From Burkholderiales bacterium (GTDB lineage: Bacteria > Pseudomonadota > Gammaproteobacteria > Burkholderiales > Burkholderiaceae_C): 64,000 nucleotides of DNA. The position numbers were made by a program, and so were the translations under genes. Position 1 is the stretch's first letter. Each line of letters opens with the position of its first letter. The stretch lies in the NCBI GenBank assembly GCA_016195825.1, contig JACPYV010000116.1:56306-120305 (forward strand). Reading direction: 5' to 3'. The notes beneath the pieces are model-generated. The model did not search any database and was not told the origin of the DNA. It saw only the letters and a list, made by a program, of their open reading frames with translations. Of the stretch, positions 1 through 7,601 are shown in pieces.

Positions 1-2
1 CG

Positions 3-386
3 CTGCAGCAGCTGCTGCACAAGCTGTCCGCCCAGGTCAGCGGCGGTGGCGCCAAGCCCAGCTACCTGCAGTGGATTCAGGCCACCGTGGGCCAGGCCAT
101 CCAGATGATCCCCGTCGACGACGTGCTGTTCTTCATCAGCGACGAGAAGTACACCCGCGTACAGACCGCCAAGGTCGAGGCGCTGATCCGCAAGCCCATC
201 AAGGAGCTGGTGGACGAGCTGGATCCGCAGGTCTTCTGGCAGATTCACCGCTCCACGCTGGTCAACGCCCGCGCCATCGACGGCATCACCCGCGACTTTC
301 GCGGCCGCCAGTTGGTGGGTGTGAAGGGGCTGACCGAGAAGCTGGAAGTCAGCCGCAGCTACACGCACCTGTTCAAGGGCATGTGA
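3..386 (+). CDS. LytTR-type response regulator, C-terminal part (5' truncated)
   Basis: The gene enters from the left edge, so only its last 127 codons are visible. The part from about the IQMIPVDDVLFF segment to the C-terminus reads as a LytTR DNA-binding domain. Typical features are the FFISDEKYTRV beta strand, the QIHRSTLVNARAI helix region and a final SRSYTHLFKGM. In this family (AlgR/LytR type) the missing N-terminus is a CheY-like receiver, so a phosphorylation-controlled transcription factor is inferred but not seen. An internal ATG at 87 opens a shorter frame, but coding sense clearly continues upstream of it. The partner kinase should lie left of the window. Confidence 0.85.
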   Translation: MQQLLHKLSAQVSGGGAKPSYLQWIQATVGQAIQMIPVDDVLFFISDEKYTRVQTAKVEALIRKPIKELVDELDPQVFWQIHRSTLVNARAIDGITRDFRGRQLVGVKGLTEKLEVSRSYTHLFKGM

Positions 387-424
387 AATTGTCGGCGCGC
401 CCGGCCGCGGCCTGACGCGCCAAG

Positions 425-1339
425 TCAGCGGGCTGCGGTGCGCTGCGCCGCCAGCGCGGCGATCAAGTCCCACAGCCGCTGCGCCGCTGGCGCCAGCGAA
501 CGCTGCCGGCGCCGGGCCAGCACAACCTGCCGGCTGAACGTCGCCTCCAGCGGCACGGCGCGCAGTGCGTCGGCATCGGGTAGCGGCAACGACAGCGCCG
601 GCAGCACCGACACGCCCAGCCCCGCCTGCACCATGCGGAAAGCCGTGGCCGGGTGGCCCACCTCGATGGCGACCTGCATGTCGACGTGCGCCCGCGCGAA
701 GGCTCGGTCGATCAGCGGGCGGCTGCCGGAACTGTGGTCCAGCAGCACCAGCGGCTGGGCGGCCAGGTCTGCCGGCGCCAACTGCTGGCGCTGAGCCAGC
801 GCATGGCCCGCGGGGCAGACCAGCACGAAGCCTTCGTCGAACAGTGGCTGCTGTTCCAGGTCAGCCTCCGGCGTGTCGATGCCCACCAGCACGGCGAAGT
901 CCACCGCGCCGTCACGCACGGCCTCGACGGCGAGCTGCTGTGGCTGGTCGCTGAGCCGCACCTGCAACTCCGGGTAGCGCTCCCGCGCGGTGGCCAGCAC
1001 CAGCGGCATCAACCCACCCGAGATCGTCGGCGCGCTGGCCACGTGCACGATGCCGCGCGCCGCCGCGCCCGAGCCGCGCGCCTCCTCCAGCACGCCGTCC
1101 AGCTCGCCCAGCACGCGCCGCAGCGGCGCCACCAGCGCCTGGCCGGCGGGCGTCAATGCCACCTCGCGCGTCGTGCGGTCCAGCAGCTTCACGCCCAGCT
1201 CGCCCTCCAGCCCGCGAATGGCCTGGCTGACGGCGGGCTGCGACAACCCTACGCTGTCGCCCGCGCGGCTGAAGCCGCCCTGCTCGGCCACGGCGAGCAG
1301 CACGCGCAACTGGCGCAGCGTGACGTGACGGGAGGGCAT
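425..1339 (-). CDS. LysR-family transcriptional regulator
   Basis: A 304-residue protein of normal LysR length. Residues 5-65 form the winged helix-turn-helix, with TLRQLRVLLAVAEQGGFSRAG and a recognition helix around LSQPAVSQAIRGLE. The rest is the periplasmic-binding-like effector domain, with VHVASAPTISGGLMP and a VGHPATAFRMVQAGLGVSVLP stretch. It is transcribed away from the carrier at 1427 across an 87-bp gap that contains an inverted repeat of the LysR-box kind. Divergent LysR genes usually control their neighbour, so this one probably regulates the transporter. The effector is not readable from the sequence. Confidence 0.93.
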   Translation of the reverse strand: MPSRHVTLRQLRVLLAVAEQGGFSRAGDSVGLSQPAVSQAIRGLEGELGVKLLDRTTREVALTPAGQALVAPLRRVLGELDGVLEEARGSGAAARGIVHVASAPTISGGLMPLVLATARERYPELQVRLSDQPQQLAVEAVRDGAVDFAVLVGIDTPEADLEQQPLFDEGFVLVCPAGHALAQRQQLAPADLAAQPLVLLDHSSGSRPLIDRAFARAHVDMQVAIEVGHPATAFRMVQAGLGVSVLPALSLPLPDADALRAVPLEATFSRQVVLARRRQRSLAPAAQRLWDLIAALAAQRTAAR

Positions 1340-1362
1340 GGCCGGTCTAAATTATTCGTTCG

Positions 1363-1389
1363 ATGGATTAAAACATCTGATTAATCCAT
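1363..1389. promoter_or_regulatory. Inverted repeat, probable LysR operator
   Basis: Perfect 9-bp arms ATGGATTAA and TTAATCCAT are separated by a 9-bp spacer in an AT-rich island between two divergent genes. The inner part fits ATTAA-N9-TTAAT, a form of the LysR T-N11-A motif. It lies 23 bp from the LysR start codon and 37 bp from the carrier start, which suits control of both promoters. Confidence 0.7.
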
Positions 1390-1426
1390 TTATCAACTGG
1401 GCAGCTGTCCGGTTCAATGCCCGGCC

Positions 1427-2446
1427 ATGAAACGCCCTGCCTGGTTGCCCGACAACCTCGTCCTCCTGCTGCTCGTCACCATCCTGCTGGCCACCTTCGT
1501 GCCCGTGCACGGCCGCGGCGTGGCGGTGCTGGACTTGCTGACCCAGGCCGCTGTCGCGCTGCTGTTCTTCCTGCACGGCAGCAAGCTGTCGCGCCGTGCG
1601 GTGTGGGAGGGCCTGCTGCACTGGCGGCTGCATGCGCTGGTGTTCGCGGCCACTTTTGTGCTGTTCCCGCTGCTGGGCTTGGCGCTGCGCCCGTGGCTGG
1701 AACCGCTGGTCGGCCCCACGCTGTACCTGGGCGTGCTGTTCATCTGCGCGCTGCCATCCACCGTGCAGTCGTCCATCGCCTTCACGTCGCTGGCGCGCGG
1801 CAACGTGGCCGCTGCCATGTGCAGCGCGTCCACCTCCAACATCCTGGGCATGGCGCTGACGCCGCTGCTGATGGCCGCCATGGCGCAATGGGTGGGCGCC
1901 TCGGCCGGCGCGGGCGCGGTGCACCTGTCATGGCACACGTTCGAAGGCATCGTCTACACACTGCTGCTGCCCTTCGTCGCGGGCCAGCTGCTGCAACGCT
2001 GGACCGGCGCGTGGGTCATGGCCTACAAGGCCTGGATCCGCGTCAGCGACCAGAGCACGATCCTGCTGGTCGTCTACGGCGCCTTCAGCGCGGCCACGGT
2101 GCAGGGGCTGTACCGCCACCTGCCGCCCGCCACGCTGGTGGCGCTGCTGGGCATTTGCGCGCTGCTGCTCGCCATCGTCATGCCACTGCTGACCGTGCTG
2201 AGCCGCGTGCTGGGTTTCTCACGCGAAGACGAGATCGCCATCGTCTTCTGCGGCTCCAAGAAGACGCTGGCCAGCGGCGTGCCGATGGCGCAAATCCTGT
2301 TCGCTGGCCAGGCCGTGGGCCTGCTGGTGCTGCCGCTGATGCTGTTTCACCAGTTGCAGCTGATGGTGTGCGCGCCGCTGGCGAGGCGCTATGCGCGGGG
2401 GCCGGCTCCGCTGCCCGGCACTGCGCCGCGAACACCTGTTTCGTGA
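1427..2446 (+). CDS. Bile acid:sodium symporter family (SBF/YfeH-like) membrane carrier
   Basis: A 339-residue, very hydrophobic protein with about nine or ten predicted membrane spans. Family features are the FFLHGSKLSR segment after the second span, the PSTVQSSIAFTSLARGN loop (a polar break typical of the BASS fold), and the late FCGSKKTLASGVP motif. This pattern matches the YfeH/SBF-like branch rather than eukaryotic bile-acid carriers. The substrate is unknown; small organic anions are usual for the superfamily. It is divergent from the LysR gene at 425-1339 and probably under its control. The 3' neighbour is convergent. Confidence 0.88.
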   Translation: MKRPAWLPDNLVLLLLVTILLATFVPVHGRGVAVLDLLTQAAVALLFFLHGSKLSRRAVWEGLLHWRLHALVFAATFVLFPLLGLALRPWLEPLVGPTLYLGVLFICALPSTVQSSIAFTSLARGNVAAAMCSASTSNILGMALTPLLMAAMAQWVGASAGAGAVHLSWHTFEGIVYTLLLPFVAGQLLQRWTGAWVMAYKAWIRVSDQSTILLVVYGAFSAATVQGLYRHLPPATLVALLGICALLLAIVMPLLTVLSRVLGFSREDEIAIVFCGSKKTLASGVPMAQILFAGQAVGLLVLPLMLFHQLQLMVCAPLARRYARGPAPLPGTAPRTPVS

Positions 2447-2509
2447 TGTCGGCGTCTTCGGAAGCCGCGCGGCGGGATCAGGCCGGCCGCCGCGTGCGGT
2501 GGCCGGCGC

Positions 2510-4111
2510 TCAGCGTGCCGGCACGTCTAACGGCTGTGCGGCTTCCGGGAAATCCTCGCGCAGCATCTGCAGACGCGCGGCGGCCTGGGCCTGTATCGGG
2601 CCGATGAAGCGCGGCAGCTCTTGCTGGCGGCCGCGCATGAAGGTCTGCAGCGAGCTCTGCATCAGCAAGACGCTGGCAGCTGCCTGGCCGGAGGTGTCAT
2701 TGCCAGGATTCTTCGCCAGCGCGCGCTTCAGCAACTGCACATTGGTTGCCATCGACCGCATCAGCAGGTCCGTCAGATTGAGGTAGGCCTCGCCGTAGCG
2801 CAGGGGGTCGCCCTCGAACGCCTTGGTGGCTGTCTTCAGGTAAGGCACAAACTGGTCGGCCAAGCGCTTGTTCACCGAGATGAGCGCAATCGCCTCCGAG
2901 GCTTCGAGGTCTGGCGGTGTGCTGTTGAACGCCTGCACCCGTTCCGCCGACCAAAGCGCGCGCCCAGGCGCGGCCAGCAGTGCTTCGGCGTCGTCCGGGG
3001 TGCCAACTCCTTTCAGATCGCGCTCGAAGCGCAGCATCAGGGCGATGCGCTGGGCCACCGCAGATGTGACAGGCAGCCGTGCCGGCGACGATGTCACGGG
3101 TGTGGAGGCGGCCACGGTGGGCGGCGGCAGCGCCGTGGTCGTTGCCGGCTGAGTCGTGCGAACCAGCTCAAACACGCTGCCGTTCTGCCATTCACGCGCC
3201 GGATCGTCGTCACGGCCGGGCTGGGTGCGACGGCGGATGCCGGCAAGCTGGGAGCCATCGCTCGTCAGCCGCAGCGTCTCGTACGCTTGGTCGCTCCAGC
3301 TCAGCTGCAGCACACCCGGCGCCACCACACGCCACGTGCCGGTGCGCGGTATTGCGGCAGTGAGTGTCATGCGACCGTCGGCCTCCAGCTTCATGCGATC
3401 TTTGTCGCGGCTCCAACTGGTGCCGGCCAGGCGCTCCGCGGTGGTCTCCGATGTTCCGGGCAGCACGGGGAAGTTGTCCACCACAGGCCACATCACGGCG
3501 CGCGGTGGCACGACGGAATACCACGTGCTGCCGCCGATCTGCGTCGAGCTGATGGACTTCAGCCCCGTGCCGTCCAGCACTGTCGAGTAGGCCCCCTCGT
3601 CGTAGCTGCCGGCGGCCAGATCGCGACTGTGCCATTTGGCGTACAGCGCGCTGCCCGGTTGCACGTCGATCTCGATTTCGTGTGCGTTGCCCTTGGGCCA
3701 CTTGACGAGGCCTAGCGCGTGGCCGCTGGCGCGCACCTGGGCCAGCAGCGCCAGTTGCCAGGCGCGCAGCGCTTGTGGGTCCACGCCCTTCAGCGTGGCA
3801 ATGTTGTCCAGCGCTTCGACCGGCCACACAGGGAAGCCCGCCTGCGTGCGTTGCACACACGCCCAACGACCGCGCTGGGTGGCGATCACGGCAGGCGCGC
3901 CAGTGAGGCGCGTTTCACTGCTGACACCCATGTTGCGCGCGCCTTCCAACGTGCGCTTGGCGTCCCATTCCGGGCGACCCAAACAGGCGCGCATGCGAGC
4001 TTCGGTGTCAGGGAGGCTGGCGTCCCGAAAATCAAAGGTGTCGACCGGCGTCTGGGCCGCGGCGCCGGCAGCGGCACCGAAGACGGTCAGCGCAATGACA
4101 AAACGCCTCAC
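2510..4111 (-). CDS. Unknown exported protein translationally coupled to fpr
   Basis: I do not recognise this 533-residue protein. The GTG at 4111 is chosen as the start because it overlaps the fpr stop as GTGA and opens a clear signal peptide (RRFVIALTVFGAAAGAAAQ). A longer upstream frame exists but lacks this logic. About residues 215-305 contain a lipocalin-like stretch of alternating strands (SWSRDKDRMKLEADGRMTL, TWRVVAPGVLQLSW). It is followed by a Thr/Pro-rich linker and an all-helical C-terminus of about 170 residues. Periplasmic location is inferred. The coupling to ferredoxin-NADP reductase suggests co-expression but no proven shared job. Confidence 0.7.
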   Translation of the reverse strand: MRRFVIALTVFGAAAGAAAQTPVDTFDFRDASLPDTEARMRACLGRPEWDAKRTLEGARNMGVSSETRLTGAPAVIATQRGRWACVQRTQAGFPVWPVEALDNIATLKGVDPQALRAWQLALLAQVRASGHALGLVKWPKGNAHEIEIDVQPGSALYAKWHSRDLAAGSYDEGAYSTVLDGTGLKSISSTQIGGSTWYSVVPPRAVMWPVVDNFPVLPGTSETTAERLAGTSWSRDKDRMKLEADGRMTLTAAIPRTGTWRVVAPGVLQLSWSDQAYETLRLTSDGSQLAGIRRRTQPGRDDDPAREWQNGSVFELVRTTQPATTTALPPPTVAASTPVTSSPARLPVTSAVAQRIALMLRFERDLKGVGTPDDAEALLAAPGRALWSAERVQAFNSTPPDLEASEAIALISVNKRLADQFVPYLKTATKAFEGDPLRYGEAYLNLTDLLMRSMATNVQLLKRALAKNPGNDTSGQAAASVLLMQSSLQTFMRGRQQELPRFIGPIQAQAAARLQMLREDFPEAAQPLDVPAR

Positions 4112-4884
4112 TTTTCGACGAACGCGCGCTCGATCACGTAGTCGCCCGGCGTTGTCGTGCTGCCTTCCTTGAAGCTGCGGATCTCCAGCATCTCCTGCAT
4201 GTCCTTCAGCAGCGCGGGGCTGCCGCACAACATGATGCGGTCGTTCTCCGGGTCCAGCGCGGGCAGGCCCAGGTCGGCCTGCAGCTTGCCGGTCTGGATC
4301 AGGTCGGTGATGCGGCCCATGTTCTTGTAGGGCTCGCGCGTGACGGTGGGGTAGTACAGCAGCTGTTCGCTGGCGAACTCGCCCAGGAACTCGTGCTGGT
4401 GCAGGTCCACCGTGAGGTGGTCGTGATACGCCAGCTCCGCCACCTCGCGCACGCCGTGCACGATGATGACCTTCTCGAAGCGCTCGTAGGTCGCCGGATC
4501 GCGCACGATGCTGATGAAGGGCGCCAGGCCCGTGCCGCTGCCCAGCAGGTAGAGGTTCTTGCCCGGCAGCAGGTAGTCGATCAGCAGAGTGCCGGTGGGC
4601 TTGCGGCCCACGATGATCTTGTCGCCCGGCTTGATGTGCTGCAGTTTGGAGGTCAGCGGGCCGTCCGGCACCTTGATGCTGAGGAACTCCAGCTGCTCTT
4701 CGTAGTTGGCGCTGACGATGCTGTAGGCGCGCAGCAGCGGTTTGCCGTTCTCGCCCTTCAGGCCGATCATCGTGAAATGGCCGTTGGAGAAGCGCAGGGC
4801 CTGGTCGCGCGTGGTCGTGAAGCTGAACAGGCGGTCGGTCCAGTGATGGACGGTCAGGACGGTCTCTTCGTGGAAGGCACTCAT
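4108..4884 (-). CDS. fpr: Ferredoxin--NADP(+) reductase
   Basis: A 258-residue protein matching bacterial plant-type ferredoxin-NADP reductases in length and order of motifs. These are the FAD-binding RAYSIVS near residue 53, the pyrophosphate-binding GSGTGLAPF near 116, the NADP-side CGSP near 222, and the C-terminal AFVEK typical of subclass I bacterial enzymes. It moves electrons between NADPH and ferredoxin or flavodoxin in the cytosol, often in oxidative-stress defence. It lies 69 bp downstream of soxR in the same direction, which fits a redox-stress unit, and shares a GTGA overlap with the next gene. A 14-bp palindrome sits 14 bp upstream of its ATG. Confidence 0.94.
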   Translation of the reverse strand: MSAFHEETVLTVHHWTDRLFSFTTTRDQALRFSNGHFTMIGLKGENGKPLLRAYSIVSANYEEQLEFLSIKVPDGPLTSKLQHIKPGDKIIVGRKPTGTLLIDYLLPGKNLYLLGSGTGLAPFISIVRDPATYERFEKVIIVHGVREVAELAYHDHLTVDLHQHEFLGEFASEQLLYYPTVTREPYKNMGRITDLIQTGKLQADLGLPALDPENDRIMLCGSPALLKDMQEMLEIRSFKEGSTTTPGDYVIERAFVEK

Positions 4885-4898
4885 GGCGGTGTTCTTGA

Positions 4899-4912
4899 CG
4901 GGGTTAACCCCG
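4899..4912. promoter_or_regulatory. 14-bp perfect palindrome upstream of fpr
   Basis: The sequence CGGGGTTAACCCCG is a perfect palindrome between soxR and fpr, 14 bp before the fpr ATG. No T-tract follows on either strand, so a terminator is unlikely. A protein-binding site controlling fpr independently of soxR is possible. The regulator is unknown. Confidence 0.4.
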
Positions 4913-4953
4913 GGATTTTCGCCCGGAAGTGATATGCGGCCGTCACATAAGGG

Positions 4954-5445
4954 TCAACCCATCGTTTCGATGCGCAGAAGTCTCGCCCCGGCCCCTTCGC
5001 CCGCGACCTTGTCTTGGGGGTTGTAGAGGGCGCATGCCTTCAGCGACAGGCAGCCGCAGCCGATGCAGCCCGTCAGCCGCTCGCGCAGTTGCTGCAGCGC
5101 CGCGATGCGCGCATCCAGCAGCGGCGCCCAGCTGGCCGACAGCCGTGTCCAGTCGGCCTTGGTGGGCGTGCGGCCATCGGGCAGCGTGGCCAGCGCCGCT
5201 TTGATCTGCGGCAGCGTCAGCCCCACCGTCTGTGCCGCGCGGATGAAGGCCACCCGGCGCAGCGCATGGCGCGGGTATTGCCGGTGGCCGCCGGTGCTGC
5301 GGCTGCCGGCCAGCAGCCCCTGCGCCTCGTAAAAGCGCAACGCGCTCGTTGCCACTCCCGCACGCCGGGCCAACTGGCCGATGGTCAACGGCGTGGTCGG
5401 CTCCGAATCAGTGCTTGACTTCAAGTTCACTTCAACTTTGAGCAT
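4954..5445 (-). CDS. soxR: Redox-sensitive MerR-family activator SoxR
   Basis: A 163-residue MerR-family protein. An N-terminal winged helix (PLTIGQLARRAGVATSALRF, then EAQGLL and GGHRQYPR) is followed by a dimerisation helix. The SoxR-specific cluster CIGCGCLSLKAC near residues 127-138 supplies the four cysteines that hold the [2Fe-2S] centre, and it is followed by ALYNP. SoxR senses redox-cycling compounds and superoxide. The ATG at 5445 gives a 20-residue N-terminal extension. A SoxR-like operator overlaps this start, so the true start may be the in-frame GTG at codon 6 or TTG at codon 8. It faces the questin-oxidase-like gene and precedes fpr. Confidence 0.93.
   Translation of the reverse strand: MLKVEVNLKSSTDSEPTTPLTIGQLARRAGVATSALRFYEAQGLLAGSRSTGGHRQYPRHALRRVAFIRAAQTVGLTLPQIKAALATLPDGRTPTKADWTRLSASWAPLLDARIAALQQLRERLTGCIGCGCLSLKACALYNPQDKVAGEGAGARLLRIETMG
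5415..5445 (+). promoter_or_regulatory. Candidate SoxR operator/promoter for the divergent gene
   Basis: On the + strand a TTGACT box at 5415-5420 is followed by TCAAGTTCACTTCAAC. The left half matches the SoxR-box half CCTCAAGTT at 8 of 9 positions, and the right half matches at about 5 of 9. SoxR promoters have this box inside an overlong spacer directly after the -35, as here. The -10 (GAGCAT at 5440) is weak. The site overlaps the annotated soxR start codon. Confidence 0.5.
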
Positions 5446-5474
5446 GGCGCCATATTCCCACAGCCGAGGCCGCC

Positions 5475-6476
5475 ATGTTGATGAAGACCCGCCCAGCGCC
5501 CGCCAGCATCGGGCAACTGCACCACCTGCTTGACGCCGGCCAGGCGCTGTCCGCCACCTACCGCGGCCAGTTGAGCAACCACCTGCCCATGGCCCAGCAG
5601 GCGCTGCTGGAGCTGGGAGCCTCGGCCGAGCGGTTGCAAGCCTGGAGCGAGGCGCATGAAACCTCGCTGGAGCCACGCGATGCGGCCCGCCCGGCCCGCA
5701 TCGTCATGGCACGCGACCTCGGCCGGCCCGACAGCGACGCCGCCTGGCGTGTGCACTTCGCGGCCCGCATTGCCGAGCTGGGCTCCGGCGCTGCGCTGCG
5801 TGAGGCGCTGGCGCTGCTGCTGCCCGGGGCTGGCGCGATCGCCTTCCACGGCCTGATCCGCACGGGCCACGCGGTGCTGGCCGGTCACGAGGGCGAGCTG
5901 GCCGCCGGCCTGGCGCATTGGGCCGCCCATGCCATGCCGCTGGTGACCGGCGGCGATGGCCTGCCGCTGCCGCTGGCGCTGACCGACTGGCTGCAGGCGC
6001 TGGCGACGCTGCCGCGCCCGGCCTGTCCGCCGGGTAGCCTCATCACCGATCGCATGAAGGCCTGGGGCGCGTCGCCCGGTTTCGCCGCCGTCGCCGGCCG
6101 CTTGGATCACGGGTCTGACACGCTGCGCGACCTTGCCCTGCTGGCCGCCCGCACCTACGCGGCCACCGGCAACTTCACCGTCCTGCACCTGCTCACAGCC
6201 AGCCACGCTGTGGCCGTGCTGCAGCCCTGGTGGCCAGCGCCCGAACTCGCCCGCGGCTTCAGCGTCGCCAGCGCGGCCGCCCTGCTCGCCAGCGGCGCCG
6301 AGCCCGCGCTGATGCTGGACCGCCCGCCCAGCCGCCCCTGGCCGGCGCTGATCTCGGCCGCCTGTGCGCAGGACGATGCCCACGTCATCAAGCTCACGCA
6401 CGCCGCCTGGCGCCTGGGGCGCCGCTGGCCCGACCCGGCATGGCGCCGCGCTGCGGAACGTGCGATTCCATTTTGA
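5475..6476 (+). CDS. Questin-oxidase-like protein (DUF4243 family)
   Basis: A 333-residue protein of the questin oxidase-like family. Seen motifs are the N-terminal NHLPMAQQALLELGAS, the central IAFHGLIRTGHAV with its conserved His, and NFTVLHLLTASHAVAVL near residue 235. Fungal relatives carry out Baeyer-Villiger-type ring opening of anthraquinones; bacterial members are mostly uncharacterised. The start ATG lies 30 bp from the divergent soxR start, next to a SoxR-type box. Because SoxR in many bacteria responds to redox-cycling quinones and controls quinone-modifying enzymes, a role in quinone or pigment detoxification is a reasonable inference. A cofactor motif is not visible. Confidence 0.75.
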   Translation: MLMKTRPAPASIGQLHHLLDAGQALSATYRGQLSNHLPMAQQALLELGASAERLQAWSEAHETSLEPRDAARPARIVMARDLGRPDSDAAWRVHFAARIAELGSGAALREALALLLPGAGAIAFHGLIRTGHAVLAGHEGELAAGLAHWAAHAMPLVTGGDGLPLPLALTDWLQALATLPRPACPPGSLITDRMKAWGASPGFAAVAGRLDHGSDTLRDLALLAARTYAATGNFTVLHLLTASHAVAVLQPWWPAPELARGFSVASAAALLASGAEPALMLDRPPSRPWPALISAACAQDDAHVIKLTHAAWRLGRRWPDPAWRRAAERAIPF

Positions 6477-6506
6477 TGGATATCGAATTCCAGTAAACTG
6501 GAATTC
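6465..6506. promoter_or_regulatory. Two tandem inverted repeats upstream of the XRE-cupin gene
   Basis: The proximal repeat (6485-6506) has perfect 9-bp arms GAATTCCAG and CTGGAATTC around TAAA and ends at the base before the ATG. A second, imperfect copy with core ATTCCAT-TTTG-ATGGATA lies at 6465-6482. The centres are 22 bp apart, about two helical turns, so both sites lie on one face of the DNA. The distal copy overlaps the stop codon of the preceding gene. Such a pair fits autorepression by the HTH protein encoded next. Confidence 0.7.
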
Positions 6507-7079
6507 ATGGAAAGCAACATCACCGAACTGATAGGCCGGCGTCTGCGCGAGCTGCGTACCGCCTCGGGCCTGTCGCTGGACGCGCTGGCGCACAAGAGCG
6601 GTGTCAGCCGTTCCAACATCTCGCTGATCGAGCGTGGCCAGAGCAGCCCCACGGCGGTGGTGCTGGACAAGCTGTCGTCGGCCCTCGGCGTGAGCGTCGC
6701 GTCGATGTTCGAGTCCGGGCCTGCGCCCGCTGCGCCTTCGCCGCTGGCCCGCGTGGCCGAGCAGCCAGTTTGGGACGACCCGGCCTCCGGCTACCGCCGC
6801 CGCAACGTGTCACCGCCGGGCGTGTCACCGCTGCAGCTAGTTGACGTCGTCTTCCCGGCCGGCCAGCGCGTGTCTTTCGAGACCTCGGAGCGCGACGCCG
6901 ACATCCACCAGCTCGTCTGGATGATCGACGGCGTCATGGAGATCGCCCACGGCGCCGACCAGTGGCAGCTCAACCCTGGCGACTGCCTGGCCATGCGCCT
7001 GGACGCGCCCGTGCGCTTCCACAACCCGGGCGCGAAGCCGGCCCGCTACCTCGTCGCCCTCACCGGAGCCCGGCCATGA
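6507..7079 (+). CDS. XRE-family regulator with C-terminal cupin sensor domain
   Basis: A 190-residue protein. Residues 5-65 form a lambda-repressor-like HTH (LIGRRLRELR, LAHKSGVSRSNISLIERG, SSPTAVVLDKLSSALGV). Residues 110-185 form a small beta-barrel cupin (VDVVFPAGQRVSFE, HQLVWMIDGVMEI, LNPGDCLAM). Proteins of this layout sense a small ligand in the cupin and usually repress catabolic or detoxification genes and themselves. The start codon directly abuts a perfect palindrome, its likely operator. The stop overlaps the GNAT start as ATGA, so the two are co-translated. Confidence 0.9.
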   Translation: MESNITELIGRRLRELRTASGLSLDALAHKSGVSRSNISLIERGQSSPTAVVLDKLSSALGVSVASMFESGPAPAAPSPLARVAEQPVWDDPASGYRRRNVSPPGVSPLQLVDVVFPAGQRVSFETSERDADIHQLVWMIDGVMEIAHGADQWQLNPGDCLAMRLDAPVRFHNPGAKPARYLVALTGARP

Positions 7080-7597
7080 GCGTGGTCATCCGCGAACTCG
7101 ACGGCGCCCAGGCGCTGGCCCGCGTGGCCGAACTGGCCGACGTGCTGCGGGATTGCGTGGAAGGCGGTGCATCGGTGGGCTTCATGCTGCCGCTGGCCGA
7201 GGGCCGGCCCGAAGCCTTCTGGCGCAAGGTCGCCGCCGGCGTGGCGGCCGGCGAGCGCCACCTTTTCGTCGCCGAGGACGAGACGGGTCGCATCGGCGGC
7301 ACGCTGTCCCTCGTCACCGACATGCCCGACAACCAGCCGCACCGGGCAGACGTCAGCAAGATGCTGGTCCACCGCCGCATGCGCCGCCAGGGCGTGGCCG
7401 AGCGGCTGCTGCTTGCATTGGAAGAGCGTGCGAGGGAGCTGGGCAAGACGACTCTTGTGCTGGACACCGTGACCGGCAGCGATGCGTCGCGGGTCTACGA
7501 GCGGCTGGGGTGGCAGAAGGCGGGTGACATTCCGAACTACGCGTTGACGCCCGACGGGCCGCCGTGTTCGACGACGTACTACTTCAGGGCGTTCTGA
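7076..7597 (+). CDS. GNAT-family N-acetyltransferase
   Basis: A 173-residue single-domain GNAT. The acetyl-CoA-binding strand and loop are seen at ADVSKMLVHRRMRRQGVAERLL (the R/Q-x-x-G-x-A motif A), preceded by the strand with IGGTLSLVTDMPDNQPH. The end carries YERLGWQKAGDIPNYAL, typical of motif B. The ATG at 7076 overlaps the upstream stop (ATGA), and a longer in-frame extension into the regulator gene is rejected. It probably acetylates a small amine or antibiotic-like substrate, with expression set by the cupin regulator. The true substrate cannot be read from the sequence. Confidence 0.88.
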   Translation: MSVVIRELDGAQALARVAELADVLRDCVEGGASVGFMLPLAEGRPEAFWRKVAAGVAAGERHLFVAEDETGRIGGTLSLVTDMPDNQPHRADVSKMLVHRRMRRQGVAERLLLALEERARELGKTTLVLDTVTGSDASRVYERLGWQKAGDIPNYALTPDGPPCSTTYYFRAF

Positions 7598-7601
7598 GCC
7601 A

